A DNA stretch of 64,000 nt from Aquiluna sp. (GTDB lineage: Bacteria; Actinomycetota; Actinomycetes; Actinomycetales; Microbacteriaceae): contig JAFMHN010000005.1 of assembly GCA_017854485.1 (NCBI GenBank), forward strand, positions 1 to 64,000. Direction: 5' to 3'. The position numbers were made by a program, and so were the translations under genes. Shown here piece by piece: positions 38,650 through 49,160 of the stretch. The notes under the pieces were generated by a model. That model did not search any database. It was not told the origin of the DNA and saw nothing but the letters and a program-made list of their open reading frames with translations. Within the stretch, counting starts at the first letter, position 1, and each line of letters starts with the position of its first letter.

Positions 38650-41600
38650 CTAACGGAATCTGTTCCGAGCAGGGCCTTGAGTTCACCGAATAAGTCATGG
38701 CCCACCGATACCCGCTGAGGCAGAATGAAGTGACGATCGGCCGAACCTACCAAGCGAACCTGAACCTCACAGGGGCCGGGATGAGCATCCAGGATTGCCC
38801 CTAGCTTGACTAGGCGCTCCTTGGTGGCAAGGTTCTCTTGAATTTTGAGCTTCAGCACCCCGCCCTGTTCGCGACCGGCTTCCAGCACATCGATTGAGTA
38901 GGCCTGCATGGTCATTTCTTCATCTCTTCTCGAGACTCGACCGCGGACAGCAACAGTTTGATCAGCAACTAAGAACTCCCGGTTTTGCAGGTAGGTCTTG
39001 CCCATAAACATGATGCTTATTTCCCCTGAGAAATCTTCCAGGGTGACCTGTGCATATTGGTTTCCGCTGGTCCTGGCCACCTTGTGCTGAACCTGAGTGA
39101 TCAAGCCAGCCAAACTGACGGTCTCACCGTCTTGAATATCGCTTTGCTTCAGAGCTATGGTCCCCATGTCGCTGTGCTGCATGAGCATGGCTTCTTGACC
39201 TGCAAGCGGGTGGTCTGAAACGTAGAGTCCGAGCATCTCTCGCTCATGCGCCAAGAGATCGCGCTTGGTCCACTCCGGGAGATCTGGAATCTTGATCACA
39301 GAGGGGTCTTCGTCGAGGATTCCGCCGAACAGGTCCACCTGACCATTGGCACTTTGCTTACGTTTGACTGCAGCGGACTCGATTGCCTCCTCAAACACAG
39401 CCACTAGCGATCGACGCGTGTTACCCAATCCATCAAAGGCTCCAGCCTTAATCAAAGACTCAACCACTCGCTTCGTGCTGGCCTGTTGCCCCACTCGGGT
39501 CAAGAAGTCGTCGAATGACGTGAACGGTTCGGCTTTCCTTGCAGCGATGATCGCCTCGACCACATTGTGACCGACGTTTCTAACGGCCTCGAGGCCGAAT
39601 CGAATGTCATCGCCAACAGCGGCAAAGACCCCAATTGATTCATTCACGTCTGGCGGCAGCACTTTGATGCCCATGCGGCGACACTCATTGAGATAAATGG
39701 CCAACTTGTCTTTGGAGTCCCCAACCGAAGTTAACAGGGCCGCCATGTATTCCGCGGGGAAATTTGCCTTCAGGTAGCCGGTCCAATACGAGAGAACTCC
39801 ATAGCCAGCTGAGTGCGCCTTATTGAAGGCATAATCAGCAAATGGCAGCAATGTGTCCCAGAGGGCTTTGACCGCCGCCGGAGAATACCCGTTGGCCTTC
39901 ATTCCCTCGCTGAAGATTTCGAACTGCTTGTCTAGCTCCTCGGGCTTTTTCTTTCCCATTGCTCGTCGCAACAGGTCAGCTTGACCCAGGGTGTAGCCGG
40001 CGACCTTCTGTGCCGCAGCCATTACCTGCTCCTGATAAACAATTAGGCCATAGGTGGGTCCAAGAATTTCCTTGAGCGGTTCGGCCAGCTCGGGGTGAAC
40101 CCCATCAATTTCTTGAAGTCCATTTTTACGCTGCGCGTAGTTGGTGTGGGAGTTCATGCCCATCGGACCCGGTCGATAAAGGGCGATAACAGCAGAGATG
40201 TGCTCAAACTCGGTTGGCTTTAGAAGTCTTAGCAGCGAGCGCATGTTGTCGCTGTCTAGCTGGAACACACCGAGCGTGTCACCCCTAGAAAGTAGCTCGA
40301 AGGTGTTTTTATCTTCGTCAAGTTCCAGCTCTTCGAGAACCACCTCCTGATCTCGGTTCTCGCGGATATTTTGGAGCGCATCATCTAGGACAGTCAGGTT
40401 CCGAAGGCCCAAGAAGTCCATTTTCAGAAGACCTAGATCCTCACAGGGCGGCTGGTCGAACTGCGTGATAATCGCGCCGTCTTCTTCGCGCTTCATGATT
40501 GGAATGACGTCCATCAATGGTTCAGCCGACATAATTACACCGGCTGCGTGCACACCCCACTGACGCTTCAGAGATTCCAGCCCTCGGGCCAGCTTGAACA
40601 CGTCGTCGCTCTGCGGGTCTGTTTCAATAATTTCCCGGAACTCAGCAGCTTCCGAGTACCGCTCTGAATTCTCGTCCACCAAGTCGCCAAGTGAAATGTC
40701 TCGACCGAGCACCATCGGCGGCATTGCTTTGGTCAACTTCTCCCCCACCGCATATGGCAGAGCCATCACTCTTGAGGCATCCTTGAGGGCCTGTTTCGCC
40801 TTGATTGTTCCAAAGGTGACAATTTGCGCAACCCGGTCATCGCCATACTTTTGAGTGACGTAGCGAATTACCTCAGATCGACGGCGATCATCGAAGTCCA
40901 CATCAATATCCGGCATCGACAGGCGCTCTGGGTTCAAAAAGCGCTCAAAAATCAAATCGTGCTTCAGCGGATCCAGCTCGGTGATGCCAAGTGCGTAGGA
41001 AGCAAGCGAACCGGCCGCCGAACCTCTACCCGGCCCCACGCGGATCCCCTGCTCTCTAGCCCAGCGAATAAAGTCTGCAACCACTAAGAAGTAGCCGGGG
41101 AAGCCCATCGATTTGATGACGTCAATCTCGTAGGCGGCTTGGCGCCTGTGTTCTTCTGAGAACCCGTTCGGAAAACGAGTTGCCATTCCGGCCCAAACTT
41201 GTTTTTCGAGCAAGCCCGACTCGGTTTCCCCCTCAGGAACAGGGAACCTAGGCATCAGGTCGCGCTTAGCAAAATCAACCTCGCTGCGCTCGGCTATCAG
41301 CAGCGTATTATCGGCTGCCTCTGGAAGTTCAGAGAACAGATCTCGCATCTGCTTTGCGGATTTTAGGTAGTACTCCTGGGACTCAAACTTGAACCGGTTT
41401 GGGTCATCCAATGTTGAACCGACCTGCACACACAACAGAGCATCATGGGCAACAGAATCCTGCTTTTCTGTGTAGTGGAGGTCGTTTGTGCCAACCAAGG
41501 GAAGCTGCAGATCTTTGGCCAAGCGAAGTAGATCATCACGCACTCGCTTCTCGATTTCCAGACCGTGATCCATTACCTCGACAAAGTAGTTACCGGCACC

Positions 41601-42137
41601 GAAAATGTCCCTGAACTCTGAAGCGGTGTCCAGTGCTTCCTGATATTGACCCAGGCGCAATCTGGTTTGGACCTCGCCACCAGGGCACCCGGTTGTTGCA
41701 ATCAGCCCTTTTCCGTATTTGGAAAGCAGTTCGCGATCCATTCTGGGCTTGAAGTAGTAACCAGACAGATACGCCTCTGATGAGAGCCTGAACAGGTTCT
41801 GCATCGAGGCATTATCGGTCGACCACATTGTCAGGTGGCTGTAGGCACCGCCGCCAGAGACGTCGTCGCCTCCGCCATCACCCCAGCGGACTCTGGTCTT
41901 GTCAGTTCTGCTGCCGGGAGCTAGATAGGCCTCGATGCCAATAACTGGCTTCACGCCGTGGGCATTTGCCTGTTTCCAAAATTCATATGCGCCGTGGCTG
42001 TTTCCATGGTCGGTGATGGCTATTGCCGGCATTTCTAGCTCAGCCGCCTTGGCTACAAGTTGCTTTATTCGTGCCGCACCGTCCAGCATCGAATATTCCG
42101 TGTGATTGTGGAGGTGGACAAATGACTTATCAGACAT
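38646..42137 (-). CDS. dnaE: DNA polymerase III alpha subunit
   Basis: PHP domain FVHLHNHTEYSMLDGAARI; VGPGRGSAAGSLASYALGITELDPL; MPDIDVDFDDRRR; 1163 aa. Confidence 0.98.
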   Translation of the reverse strand: MSDKSFVHLHNHTEYSMLDGAARIKQLVAKAAELEMPAIAITDHGNSHGAYEFWKQANAHGVKPVIGIEAYLAPGSRTDKTRVRWGDGGGDDVSGGGAYSHLTMWSTDNASMQNLFRLSSEAYLSGYYFKPRMDRELLSKYGKGLIATTGCPGGEVQTRLRLGQYQEALDTASEFRDIFGAGNYFVEVMDHGLEIEKRVRDDLLRLAKDLQLPLVGTNDLHYTEKQDSVAHDALLCVQVGSTLDDPNRFKFESQEYYLKSAKQMRDLFSELPEAADNTLLIAERSEVDFAKRDLMPRFPVPEGETESGLLEKQVWAGMATRFPNGFSEEHRRQAAYEIDVIKSMGFPGYFLVVADFIRWAREQGIRVGPGRGSAAGSLASYALGITELDPLKHDLIFERFLNPERLSMPDIDVDFDDRRRSEVIRYVTQKYGDDRVAQIVTFGTIKAKQALKDASRVMALPYAVGEKLTKAMPPMVLGRDISLGDLVDENSERYSEAAEFREIIETDPQSDDVFKLARGLESLKRQWGVHAAGVIMSAEPLMDVIPIMKREEDGAIITQFDQPPCEDLGLLKMDFLGLRNLTVLDDALQNIRENRDQEVVLEELELDEDKNTFELLSRGDTLGVFQLDSDNMRSLLRLLKPTEFEHISAVIALYRPGPMGMNSHTNYAQRKNGLQEIDGVHPELAEPLKEILGPTYGLIVYQEQVMAAAQKVAGYTLGQADLLRRAMGKKKPEELDKQFEIFSEGMKANGYSPAAVKALWDTLLPFADYAFNKAHSAGYGVLSYWTGYLKANFPAEYMAALLTSVGDSKDKLAIYLNECRRMGIKVLPPDVNESIGVFAAVGDDIRFGLEAVRNVGHNVVEAIIAARKAEPFTSFDDFLTRVGQQASTKRVVESLIKAGAFDGLGNTRRSLVAVFEEAIESAAVKRKQSANGQVDLFGGILDEDPSVIKIPDLPEWTKRDLLAHEREMLGLYVSDHPLAGQEAMLMQHSDMGTIALKQSDIQDGETVSLAGLITQVQHKVARTSGNQYAQVTLEDFSGEISIMFMGKTYLQNREFLVADQTVAVRGRVSRRDEEMTMQAYSIDVLEAGREQGGVLKLKIQENLATKERLVKLGAILDAHPGPCEVQVRLVGSADRHFILPQRVSVGHDLFGELKALLGTDSVS

Positions 42138-42163
42138 CTTCCACCTTTCCTAGAGACCCTATG

Positions 42164-43108
42164 TTAGAACCGAAATTCAACATCGCGCAGGCGATCGAGG
42201 GCGATTTTCAAATCAGCTGGATATTCGGTCTCGAATTCGACCTGTTCGCCCGAGATTGGATGTGAAAACCCCAGCTTTTTTGCATGCAGCCACTGCCTGG
42301 TGAGATCAAGGGCACCTGCAAGCTTTGGGTCTGACCCGTACACCGGATCACCTACCAAAGGGTGTCGAAAATGAGCAAAGTGCACTCTAATTTGGTGGGT
42401 TCGACCTGTTTCTAGGCCAATTTTCATCAGGGCAGCACCAGGTAAGAGCTCAATAGTCTCGTAATGGGTCACAGCAGGCTTACCAGCGGCCGAAATGGTG
42501 AACTTGTAGTCGTGCTTGGTGCTGCGGGCAATTGGCGTGTCAATGGTCCCTGTGGTCGGATCAGGGTGCCCCTGCACCAGCGCATGGTAGGTCTTACTGA
42601 CAACTCGATCCCTAAAGGCCTGCTTCAACACCGAATAGGCCGCTTCGGACTTAGCCAGGACCATCAAACCGCTGGTGCCAACATCGAGCCGCTGCACGAT
42701 CCCTTGGCGCTCTTGGGCGCCAGAAGTTGTCAGCTGAATACCTCGTGCCAGTAGCACGCCAGGCACGCTTGGCCCTACAAAGCCCTGAGAAGGGTGAGAA
42801 ACAACTCCCGCAGGTTTGTTGATCACGATTATGTGGTCGTCTTGGAACACAATCTCAAGTTCTGGCACGTCCTCCGCCTGCACTTCGACTGTGGACCTAA
42901 CTTCCGGAAGGGTCACCTCTAGGAGTGAATCGGCCACCAGCCGGTCAGATTTTCCAATCGGTTTTCCATCCTGAGTCACCGCCCCCGCCAGCAATAGCTC
43001 AGCCGCTTGAGATCTAGACATGCCAAGCATTTTTGCAAGGCCCGCGTCGGCACGCTGACCATCGAAATCTGGCGGAACTGGCAGCAATCTAGGCTGCACG
43101 CCCGCCAC
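42164..43108 (-). CDS. rluD: RluD-family pseudouridine synthase
   Basis: S4 domain; INKPAGVVSHPSQG; VQRLDVGTSGLMVLAKS; start uncertain (track start 43141 overlaps lspA). Confidence 0.9.
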   Translation of the reverse strand: MAGVQPRLLPVPPDFDGQRADAGLAKMLGMSRSQAAELLLAGAVTQDGKPIGKSDRLVADSLLEVTLPEVRSTVEVQAEDVPELEIVFQDDHIIVINKPAGVVSHPSQGFVGPSVPGVLLARGIQLTTSGAQERQGIVQRLDVGTSGLMVLAKSEAAYSVLKQAFRDRVVSKTYHALVQGHPDPTTGTIDTPIARSTKHDYKFTISAAGKPAVTHYETIELLPGAALMKIGLETGRTHQIRVHFAHFRHPLVGDPVYGSDPKLAGALDLTRQWLHAKKLGFSHPISGEQVEFETEYPADLKIALDRLRDVEFRF

Positions 43109-43589
43109 CGATCTCGTCTCCACGCATGGTCTGAATAACAACCAGAATCACCCCGACCACCAGGAAACTGTCGGCGAGGTTGAAAATTGGAAAGTTGAAT
43201 GGGATTTGAATGAAGTCCACGACATGACCGTTGAAGAACTCTGGAGCCTTGAAGACGCGGTCAATCCAGTTGCCGGCTGCACCGCCCAAAACGAAACCAG
43301 CAATCAGCGCCCAGTACCCAGTTTTGACGCGCGGTCCGTAGATCAACATCGCGATCACCGCGATTGTTGAAATAAGTGCCAAAACCCAAGTTGCGCCAAC
43401 CCCAAGCGAAAAAGCGGCGGCATCGTTATAGGCAAGGCGGAATTTTAGAAGCTCACCAATTACCGGAACCGAAACACCGGTTAGGTTCGCCTCGGCCCAA
43501 AACTTGGTGGCCTGGTCAACGGCAGTTACCAGTGCTGCGGTGCCAAGGAATAGCGTTATTCGCTTAGCGCCTGAGTTAATTACCTTCAC
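43089..43589 (-). CDS. lspA: Lipoprotein signal peptidase
   Basis: VLGGAAGNWIDRVF ... GHVVDFIQIPF...FPIFNLADSFLVVG. Confidence 0.95.
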   Translation of the reverse strand: MKVINSGAKRITLFLGTAALVTAVDQATKFWAEANLTGVSVPVIGELLKFRLAYNDAAAFSLGVGATWVLALISTIAVIAMLIYGPRVKTGYWALIAGFVLGGAAGNWIDRVFKAPEFFNGHVVDFIQIPFNFPIFNLADSFLVVGVILVVIQTMRGDEIGGGRAA

Positions 43590-44196
43590 CAGACAGGTCG
43601 TCTTCTACAGGCTCAGTGGCCACTTCGGCAACCTCAGGCTCAGCTGCAGCTACCGCCACGGAAGCTTCCTCCTGAATAAGGTTTTCCAGCTGGTCTTCGA
43701 TATATCTGCGGAGCTGCTCGCGGTAGTCGGCCTCAAACAGCTTCAGCTCTTCGATGCTTTCGATTATCTTCTTGCGCTCTAGCTCAAGCTTGCCGATGAC
43801 CTCACGAGATTCGGCCTCGGCATCCCGAATTAGACGCGCTGCCTGCTCTTGACCGTCGCGAACCAACTGATCGCGCTTTACCTGACCATCGCGGACGTGA
43901 TCTTCGTGAAGCTTTTGGGCCAACTCAATAATGCTCTTGGAAGAATCTGTGCCCTCGAGAGAGCCGTCGTCAACAACTGCTGAGGCCTGCGGGAACGCCT
44001 CTGCCGCTGCTGGTGCGGCTAATACGTCCGAAGACGAGCCGGAGTCAGCCTTTAGGTCCTGGTTTTCAGAAAGGACTCGGCGGAACTCAACAACAACCTC
44101 GTCCAGGAAGTCATCGACCTCGTCTTGGTCGTAACCTTCGCGGAACTTGGTGGTCAGAAATCTCTTGCTGAGAATGTCCTCGGGCGACATCGCCAT
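43576..44196 (-). CDS. divIVA: DivIVA/Wag31 polar growth protein
   Basis: MSPEDILSKRFLTTKFREGYDQDEVDDFLDEVVVEFRRVL. Confidence 0.93.
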   Translation of the reverse strand: MAMSPEDILSKRFLTTKFREGYDQDEVDDFLDEVVVEFRRVLSENQDLKADSGSSSDVLAAPAAAEAFPQASAVVDDGSLEGTDSSKSIIELAQKLHEDHVRDGQVKRDQLVRDGQEQAARLIRDAEAESREVIGKLELERKKIIESIEELKLFEADYREQLRRYIEDQLENLIQEEASVAVAAAEPEVAEVATEPVEDDLSGEGN

Positions 44197-44249
44197 CTTC
44201 TACCTCTTCTAAGTTTTGCTCAGTGAGCTGGTCACTATGTTATTGGCAG

Positions 44250-44534
44250 TTACAGGCCTCTTGCAAAGCTCTGCAAAATAAGCACGATTATTAGTAGCAC
44301 CGTCCAAGCCAAATCCAGAGCTATCGGCCCCAGTCGAAAAGGTGGAATTAGCCTTCTGAAAAACTTCAATGGCGGGTCGGTTACGGTGTAGCACAAGTCA
44401 AATACGGGCAACAGCAACCCTTTCGGGCGCCAGCCTCTGTTTACGCTCATCACTAATTCGGCAATGAACCTAACGATCATTGCGTAGAAAAAAAGCTGAA
44501 GAACCCAGTAAAGAGTTAGGCCGATTATTGACAT
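44250..44534 (-). CDS. YggT family membrane protein
   Basis: YTVTDPPLKFFRRLIPPFRLGPIALDLAWTVLL. Confidence 0.9.
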   Translation of the reverse strand: MSIIGLTLYWVLQLFFYAMIVRFIAELVMSVNRGWRPKGLLLPVFDLCYTVTDPPLKFFRRLIPPFRLGPIALDLAWTVLLIIVLILQSFARGL

Positions 44535-44536
44535 GC

Positions 44537-44944
44537 CTACGCTAGGAAGTCTTCGGAATCGACTGGCTCAACCTCGGGGTCAGCGTCTGAAACTGAAACG
44601 TGACTTGGGCTAAGCAGGAAAACCTTTGGTGTCACGCGGCGCAAGTGGCCCTCAAGGCCCTCTTTTAGGCCCAGCATGAAATCGCGCATTTGCTTGGCGT
44701 CGGCCTCGCTCATGCCGCCGATGTTCACAATCACAGGAACACCGGTTCGGTAGTGAGCCGCAACCTCTTTGGCGTCAGCATAGGTTTGGGGCTCCAAAGT
44801 GATGATCTCCGACATGTCCGAAGCTTTTCTCGGTCTAGGAGCGCTCGTTCTTGGCGCACTAGCGCGGGGCTTGCTGGCGTCAGGCTTGGTTGTCTCTGAA
44901 CTTCCAAAACCGAAATAATTCATTGCAGAACTAAAAATGCCCAT
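44537..44944 (-). CDS. sepF: Cell division protein SepF
   Basis: IITLEPQTYADAKEVAAHYRTGVPVIVNIGGMSEADAKQMRDFMLGLKEGLEGHLRRV. Confidence 0.94.
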   Translation of the reverse strand: MGIFSSAMNYFGFGSSETTKPDASKPRASAPRTSAPRPRKASDMSEIITLEPQTYADAKEVAAHYRTGVPVIVNIGGMSEADAKQMRDFMLGLKEGLEGHLRRVTPKVFLLSPSHVSVSDADPEVEPVDSEDFLA

Positions 44945-44970
44945 TTAATACTCCTTGTGTTGGGTCAAGA

Positions 44971-45666
44971 CTATGTGTTGTTTCCTCGTGGGCCGGTAAT
45001 TTCACTGCCAACTCTCAAGTGTGTCGCACCAAATTCGATGGCCTGCTCAAAATCGGCACTCATGCCAAGCGATAGCTTGTTGGCCGAAGCGATTACCTCC
45101 TGCAGCTTTTGGCTGTGCTTCTGAACGCGCTCAAAGTCAACCCTGGGATCGACTCCCAACCCAGCAACCGCCATTAGCCCCAGAATCTCAAGATTCTCAA
45201 CCTCTGCAGCCCGTTCCGCGAACTGCCTGATTGAATCAGGTGCGAGCCCTCCCCGGTTCGGGTCGTCGGTCAGGTTTAGCTCAATGAATGCGGAAACCTG
45301 TTTCCCGGAATTGGCAAGCTGCTTTGCCAGCTCTTTTAGCAAGGAGCCCCGGTCCAAAGAGTGAATAACATCTGCATAGCTCAGGACGCTCTTGACCTTG
45401 TTGGACTGCAGTTGCCCCACAAAGTGCCAGCTGGCCGCAGCATCTGGACGCAACTGTCTCAAGAGCTCAGCCTTGGGCTTTGCCTCTTGATCTTTGTTTT
45501 CACCAAACGCCAGCTGGCCTAGGTCTACTAGTTCAGCTACGAGAGAGGCTGGATGAGTCTTTGTGACAACGATCAGTTCGATTTCAGCGCGAGCGCGACC
45601 AGATTTACTGGCCGCATCCGAAATGCGAGCTTGAACCTTGTCGTAACGAAGCGAAAGTTCAATCAA
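44971..45666 (-). CDS. YggS-family PLP homeostasis protein
   Basis: IVVTKTHPA ... FGENKDQEA ... [13 protein letters not shown]. Confidence 0.93.
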   Translation of the reverse strand: MIELSLRYDKVQARISDAASKSGRARAEIELIVVTKTHPASLVAELVDLGQLAFGENKDQEAKPKAELLRQLRPDAAASWHFVGQLQSNKVKSVLSYADVIHSLDRGSLLKELAKQLANSGKQVSAFIELNLTDDPNRGGLAPDSIRQFAERAAEVENLEILGLMAVAGLGVDPRVDFERVQKHSQKLQEVIASANKLSLGMSADFEQAIEFGATHLRVGSEITGPRGNNT

Positions 45667-46853
45667 CGGAAGAATTCAGGCAAGTCCAGGTCGTCGCCAA
45701 AGTAGCCCGGAGTTGAGACCTTCTCTTTTACCTCAGTGGCCTCCTGGGCATCCTCTTCGAATTCAAAACTTGGAGCAGCAATTACCTCTGGCTCCGGAGC
45801 ATCAACCGCATCCGCATCTAGAATCTGCGCTTCGTTGGCTGTCTCGGAGGCCGCAGCAAGAGCCGCAACGCCTAGCGCAGAAGCCTCGAACTTACGGTGA
45901 GTTGGCTCGCCGCCATCAAAGCCGGCGGCAATAACGGTGATTCGAACTTCGTCACCCAAGGTGTCCTCAATGGTTGCACCGAAGATAATGTTCGCCTCCG
46001 GGTGGACGGCTTCCTGAACCAACCTGGCAGCGTCATCAATTTCATGCAGCCCAAGATCGGAAGCCCCCTGAACCAAAAGCAATACTCCGTGAGCGCCCTC
46101 GATGGTTGCCTCCAACAGAGGAGAAGACACAGCAATCTCAGCGGCACGCACCGCACGGTCCTCACCCTTGGCGGTGCCGATACCCATCAGTGCACTGCCA
46201 GCTCCCTGCATCACCGACTTGACGTCGTTGAAGTCAAGGTTGATCAGTCCCGGAACCACGATCAAGTCGCTAATTCCCTGAACACCGGCTCTTAGAACAT
46301 CGTCAGCTGTCATGAATGCCTCAAGAGCGGAAACCTTCTTGTTGGACATTTCAAGCAGTCGCTGGTTCGGAACTACGATTAGGGTGTCTACTTCTTCGCG
46401 AAGAGCCTGAATGCCCTCATCGGCCTGAACTGCTCGACGCTTTCCCTCAAAATTAAATGGCCTGGTCACAACCCCAACGGTCAGTGCCCCAAGACGCTTG
46501 GCAATGCGAGCAACCACCGGTGCACCACCAGTTCCAGTTCCGCCGCCCTCGCCAGCGGTGACAAACACCATGTCTGCACCCTTGAGGGCCGACTCGATCT
46601 CGCTCTCGTGCTCCTCAGCAGCCCTGCGACCCACCTCTGGGTCTGCCCCAGCTCCAAGACCACGGGTAATGTCACGCCCAATGTCTAGCTTCACGTCGGC
46701 ATCGCTCATTAATAGCGCCTGAGCGTCTGTGTTGACCGCGACAAACTCGACTCCGCGAAGACCCGACTGAACCATTCGGTTCAGAGCGTTTACTCCGCCG
46801 CCGCCGACTCCAACAACTTTGATGACGGCCTGGTAATTAGGGCTGTGTGACAC
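45663..46853 (-). CDS. ftsZ: Cell division protein FtsZ
   Basis: [34 protein letters not shown]-terminal [13 protein letters not shown] start with AGGAGG SD. Confidence 0.98.
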   Translation of the reverse strand: MSHSPNYQAVIKVVGVGGGGVNALNRMVQSGLRGVEFVAVNTDAQALLMSDADVKLDIGRDITRGLGAGADPEVGRRAAEEHESEIESALKGADMVFVTAGEGGGTGTGGAPVVARIAKRLGALTVGVVTRPFNFEGKRRAVQADEGIQALREEVDTLIVVPNQRLLEMSNKKVSALEAFMTADDVLRAGVQGISDLIVVPGLINLDFNDVKSVMQGAGSALMGIGTAKGEDRAVRAAEIAVSSPLLEATIEGAHGVLLLVQGASDLGLHEIDDAARLVQEAVHPEANIIFGATIEDTLGDEVRITVIAAGFDGGEPTHRKFEASALGVAALAAASETANEAQILDADAVDAPEPEVIAAPSFEFEEDAQEATEVKEKVSTPGYFGDDLDLPEFFR

Positions 46854-46876
46854 TTTTGCCTCCTAGCGAAAACCCT

Positions 46877-46901
46877 AAAGCTAAGGCTGAGGCTTAGCTT
46901 T
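46877..46901 (-). promoter_or_regulatory. 9-bp stem / 7-nt loop hairpin upstream of ftsZ SD
   Basis: AAAGCTAAG-CCTCAGC-CTTAGCTTT (minus strand). Confidence 0.6.
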
Positions 46902-46991
46902 TCATCGAGTTTTCAATTTGCGCGTAGAAATTAGGCCTTGTTGCAAGCAAATAGGGCCAAGCGCTTGGGCGTGTCGGAAACACTTTGGGGC

Positions 46992-47771
46992 CTAGGAATC
47001 GGGGTACTGCACCACGGGAGAGTTTGGCGAACTCACATCAACCGTCAGTGCTCGATCGAGACCCGTTGCAATCAGCGAATCCAGCACTTTTGCCTTCAGT
47101 AATGCCTGGTCGGTTGATCCCCAAAAGACCCCGAGGTTAGTGTCCCGCAACACCAGTTTTATGGTCAGCGCTTGGCTGACTTCTACCGAGAAAATCTGCT
47201 GATAGGTATTAAGGGGCAGTGACAGCAGCAGCTCAACCGCGGTTTCGTAGGTGGGATTGCCGACCGGATTGCCGGTAAAAGCGAAAAACGGATAGAGGCC
47301 GATTTCGTCGGTTTGTGCAATTTGAACACCCGCGGCGTCGTAAAGGTAGTTCATGCCAGAACGAACCAGCACCAGCAGTGGCTGCCGCTCTCGAATTGTC
47401 AGACGCAGCGTATTTGGGGGCTCGGCCTGAAATGTGAAGGTTTCGATCAAACTGAAATCCCCCAGTAGCTCTGCAACCTCGTTTTCGCTGATTGTGGTCA
47501 TTGGGCGGTCGTAAAGGCTGGACAAAGCTGTTTCGATTTCCGAGGAAGCAATTCGGTCATTACCGGTGATCGTGATGCTCTGAACTGCCAACATCGGAGT
47601 GAAAAAACTTGCCAACACAACCAAAATCAGAATCAGTGGCCCAGATATCCCGAGGATGCGCCCCCACAGTGCGAATGGTCCAAGTTTTGCCCTGGAGCGC
47701 TCTGAGCGGACCTTCGTGCCTCGGATTCGCCTGCGCTCCTGCACAAGTAATTGGCGTTCTGCCTTTTTCAA
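46992..47771 (-). CDS. ftsQ: Cell division protein FtsQ
   Basis: POTRA-like AVQSITITGNDRIASSEIETAL; between murC and ftsZ. Confidence 0.88.
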   Translation of the reverse strand: MKKAERQLLVQERRRIRGTKVRSERSRAKLGPFALWGRILGISGPLILILVVLASFFTPMLAVQSITITGNDRIASSEIETALSSLYDRPMTTISENEVAELLGDFSLIETFTFQAEPPNTLRLTIRERQPLLVLVRSGMNYLYDAAGVQIAQTDEIGLYPFFAFTGNPVGNPTYETAVELLLSLPLNTYQQIFSVEVSQALTIKLVLRDTNLGVFWGSTDQALLKAKVLDSLIATGLDRALTVDVSSPNSPVVQYPDS

Positions 47772-49160
47772 CTACTCCTCCAGCGCGCTTAGCAGGGCTG
47801 GAACCATCTTGTAGATGTCGCCGCAGCCCATCGTGATAATGAAATCACCAGGCTTTGCCAATGCGGCGGCAACTGCTGGGACATCGTCCCATTCGGGAAC
47901 CAGTTTTACAACACCTTGGTCGCCATAGGCATCGGTAATCAGATGAGCGGTAACACCGGGCTCTGGATCCTCACGGGCCGCGTAGATTGAGGTCACGATA
48001 CTGATGTCGCTAAGCGCGAGTGCCTCAGCAAACTCCCTGTAGAAAATTCTCGTGCGGCTGAAAAGGTGCGGCTGAAACACAGTGATTAGTCGACCTGAAC
48101 CACAGGCCGCCCGCGCTGCCCTGAGTGCCGCCGCTACTTCAGTGGGGTGGTGAGCGAAGTCGTCATAGACACAAACTCCCCGATGACTTCCGTGCAACTG
48201 AAAGCGTCGGTCGGTTCCGCTAAATGCCGCCACCGCTGCCACGCTCTTAGAAAAGTCAAACCCGAGTCCAACCAAGACTGCAATTGCACCGGCGGCATTG
48301 ATCGCGTTGTGCTCCCCCGGAATCGAGAGACTCAACAGCTCGCTCTGACCCTGGTATTCGATCCTCGCGCTTACCTGAGGGCCAGTTGAATCAATGCTCG
48401 AGAGTCTGAGGGTTGCAGTGGCATCTTTGCCAAAGGTGATTACTCGGTCGTGGCTGAGCCGCTGCCTAACAGCTATTGCGCCCGGGTCGTCACTGGAGAT
48501 CACAACCAAGTCACTGGCGGCATCCGCAAATTTTGCAAATTCACCCTGAAATGCCTCGAGCGAACCGAAGTGATCTAAGTGGTCAGGGTCAACGTTTGTT
48601 ATTAGAGCTACCGCTGTGTCGTAGTGCAGGAAGCTGCTATCTGACTCATCGGCTTCAATTACAAAATGCTCGCCCTTGCCAAACCCACTGGAGGCTCCAT
48701 ATTCCTGAATGACACCGCCGTTGACAAACGAAGGATCGGCACCGAGTTTGGATAATCCTGTTACGACCATGCCTGTCGAGGTGGTTTTTCCATGGGCTCC
48801 GGCAACCGCAAGGAGTTTGCGCTGGGAGCCAAGGTGTGCCAGCAAAGCAGAGCGGTGAAGCACCGGAAGCCCGTTCTCAATTGCAAGCAATAGCTCCGGG
48901 TTAGTTTCCCAGAGTGCTGAGGTAACAACCACGGTGTCTGCGTCGCCCAGGTTCTTGGCATCATGACCAATGGTAATTTTCGCGCCAAGCGCCTCAAGGG
49001 CTGTGATATTCGGGCTGTCTCTGACATCAGAGCCCGTTATCTGATACCCCATCTGGAGCAGCATTCGGGCTATGCCCGACATCCCAGATCCACCAATGCC
49101 GATAAAGTGCACTTTGCCCAAGTTCTTAGGAATCGGTTGAGAATAATCTGGCTTAATCAC
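47772..49160 (-). CDS. murC: UDP-N-acetylmuramate-L-alanine ligase
   Basis: [18 protein letters not shown] ... [13 protein letters not shown]. Confidence 0.97.
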   Translation of the reverse strand: MIKPDYSQPIPKNLGKVHFIGIGGSGMSGIARMLLQMGYQITGSDVRDSPNITALEALGAKITIGHDAKNLGDADTVVVTSALWETNPELLLAIENGLPVLHRSALLAHLGSQRKLLAVAGAHGKTTSTGMVVTGLSKLGADPSFVNGGVIQEYGASSGFGKGEHFVIEADESDSSFLHYDTAVALITNVDPDHLDHFGSLEAFQGEFAKFADAASDLVVISSDDPGAIAVRQRLSHDRVITFGKDATATLRLSSIDSTGPQVSARIEYQGQSELLSLSIPGEHNAINAAGAIAVLVGLGFDFSKSVAAVAAFSGTDRRFQLHGSHRGVCVYDDFAHHPTEVAAALRAARAACGSGRLITVFQPHLFSRTRIFYREFAEALALSDISIVTSIYAAREDPEPGVTAHLITDAYGDQGVVKLVPEWDDVPAVAAALAKPGDFIITMGCGDIYKMVPALLSALEE

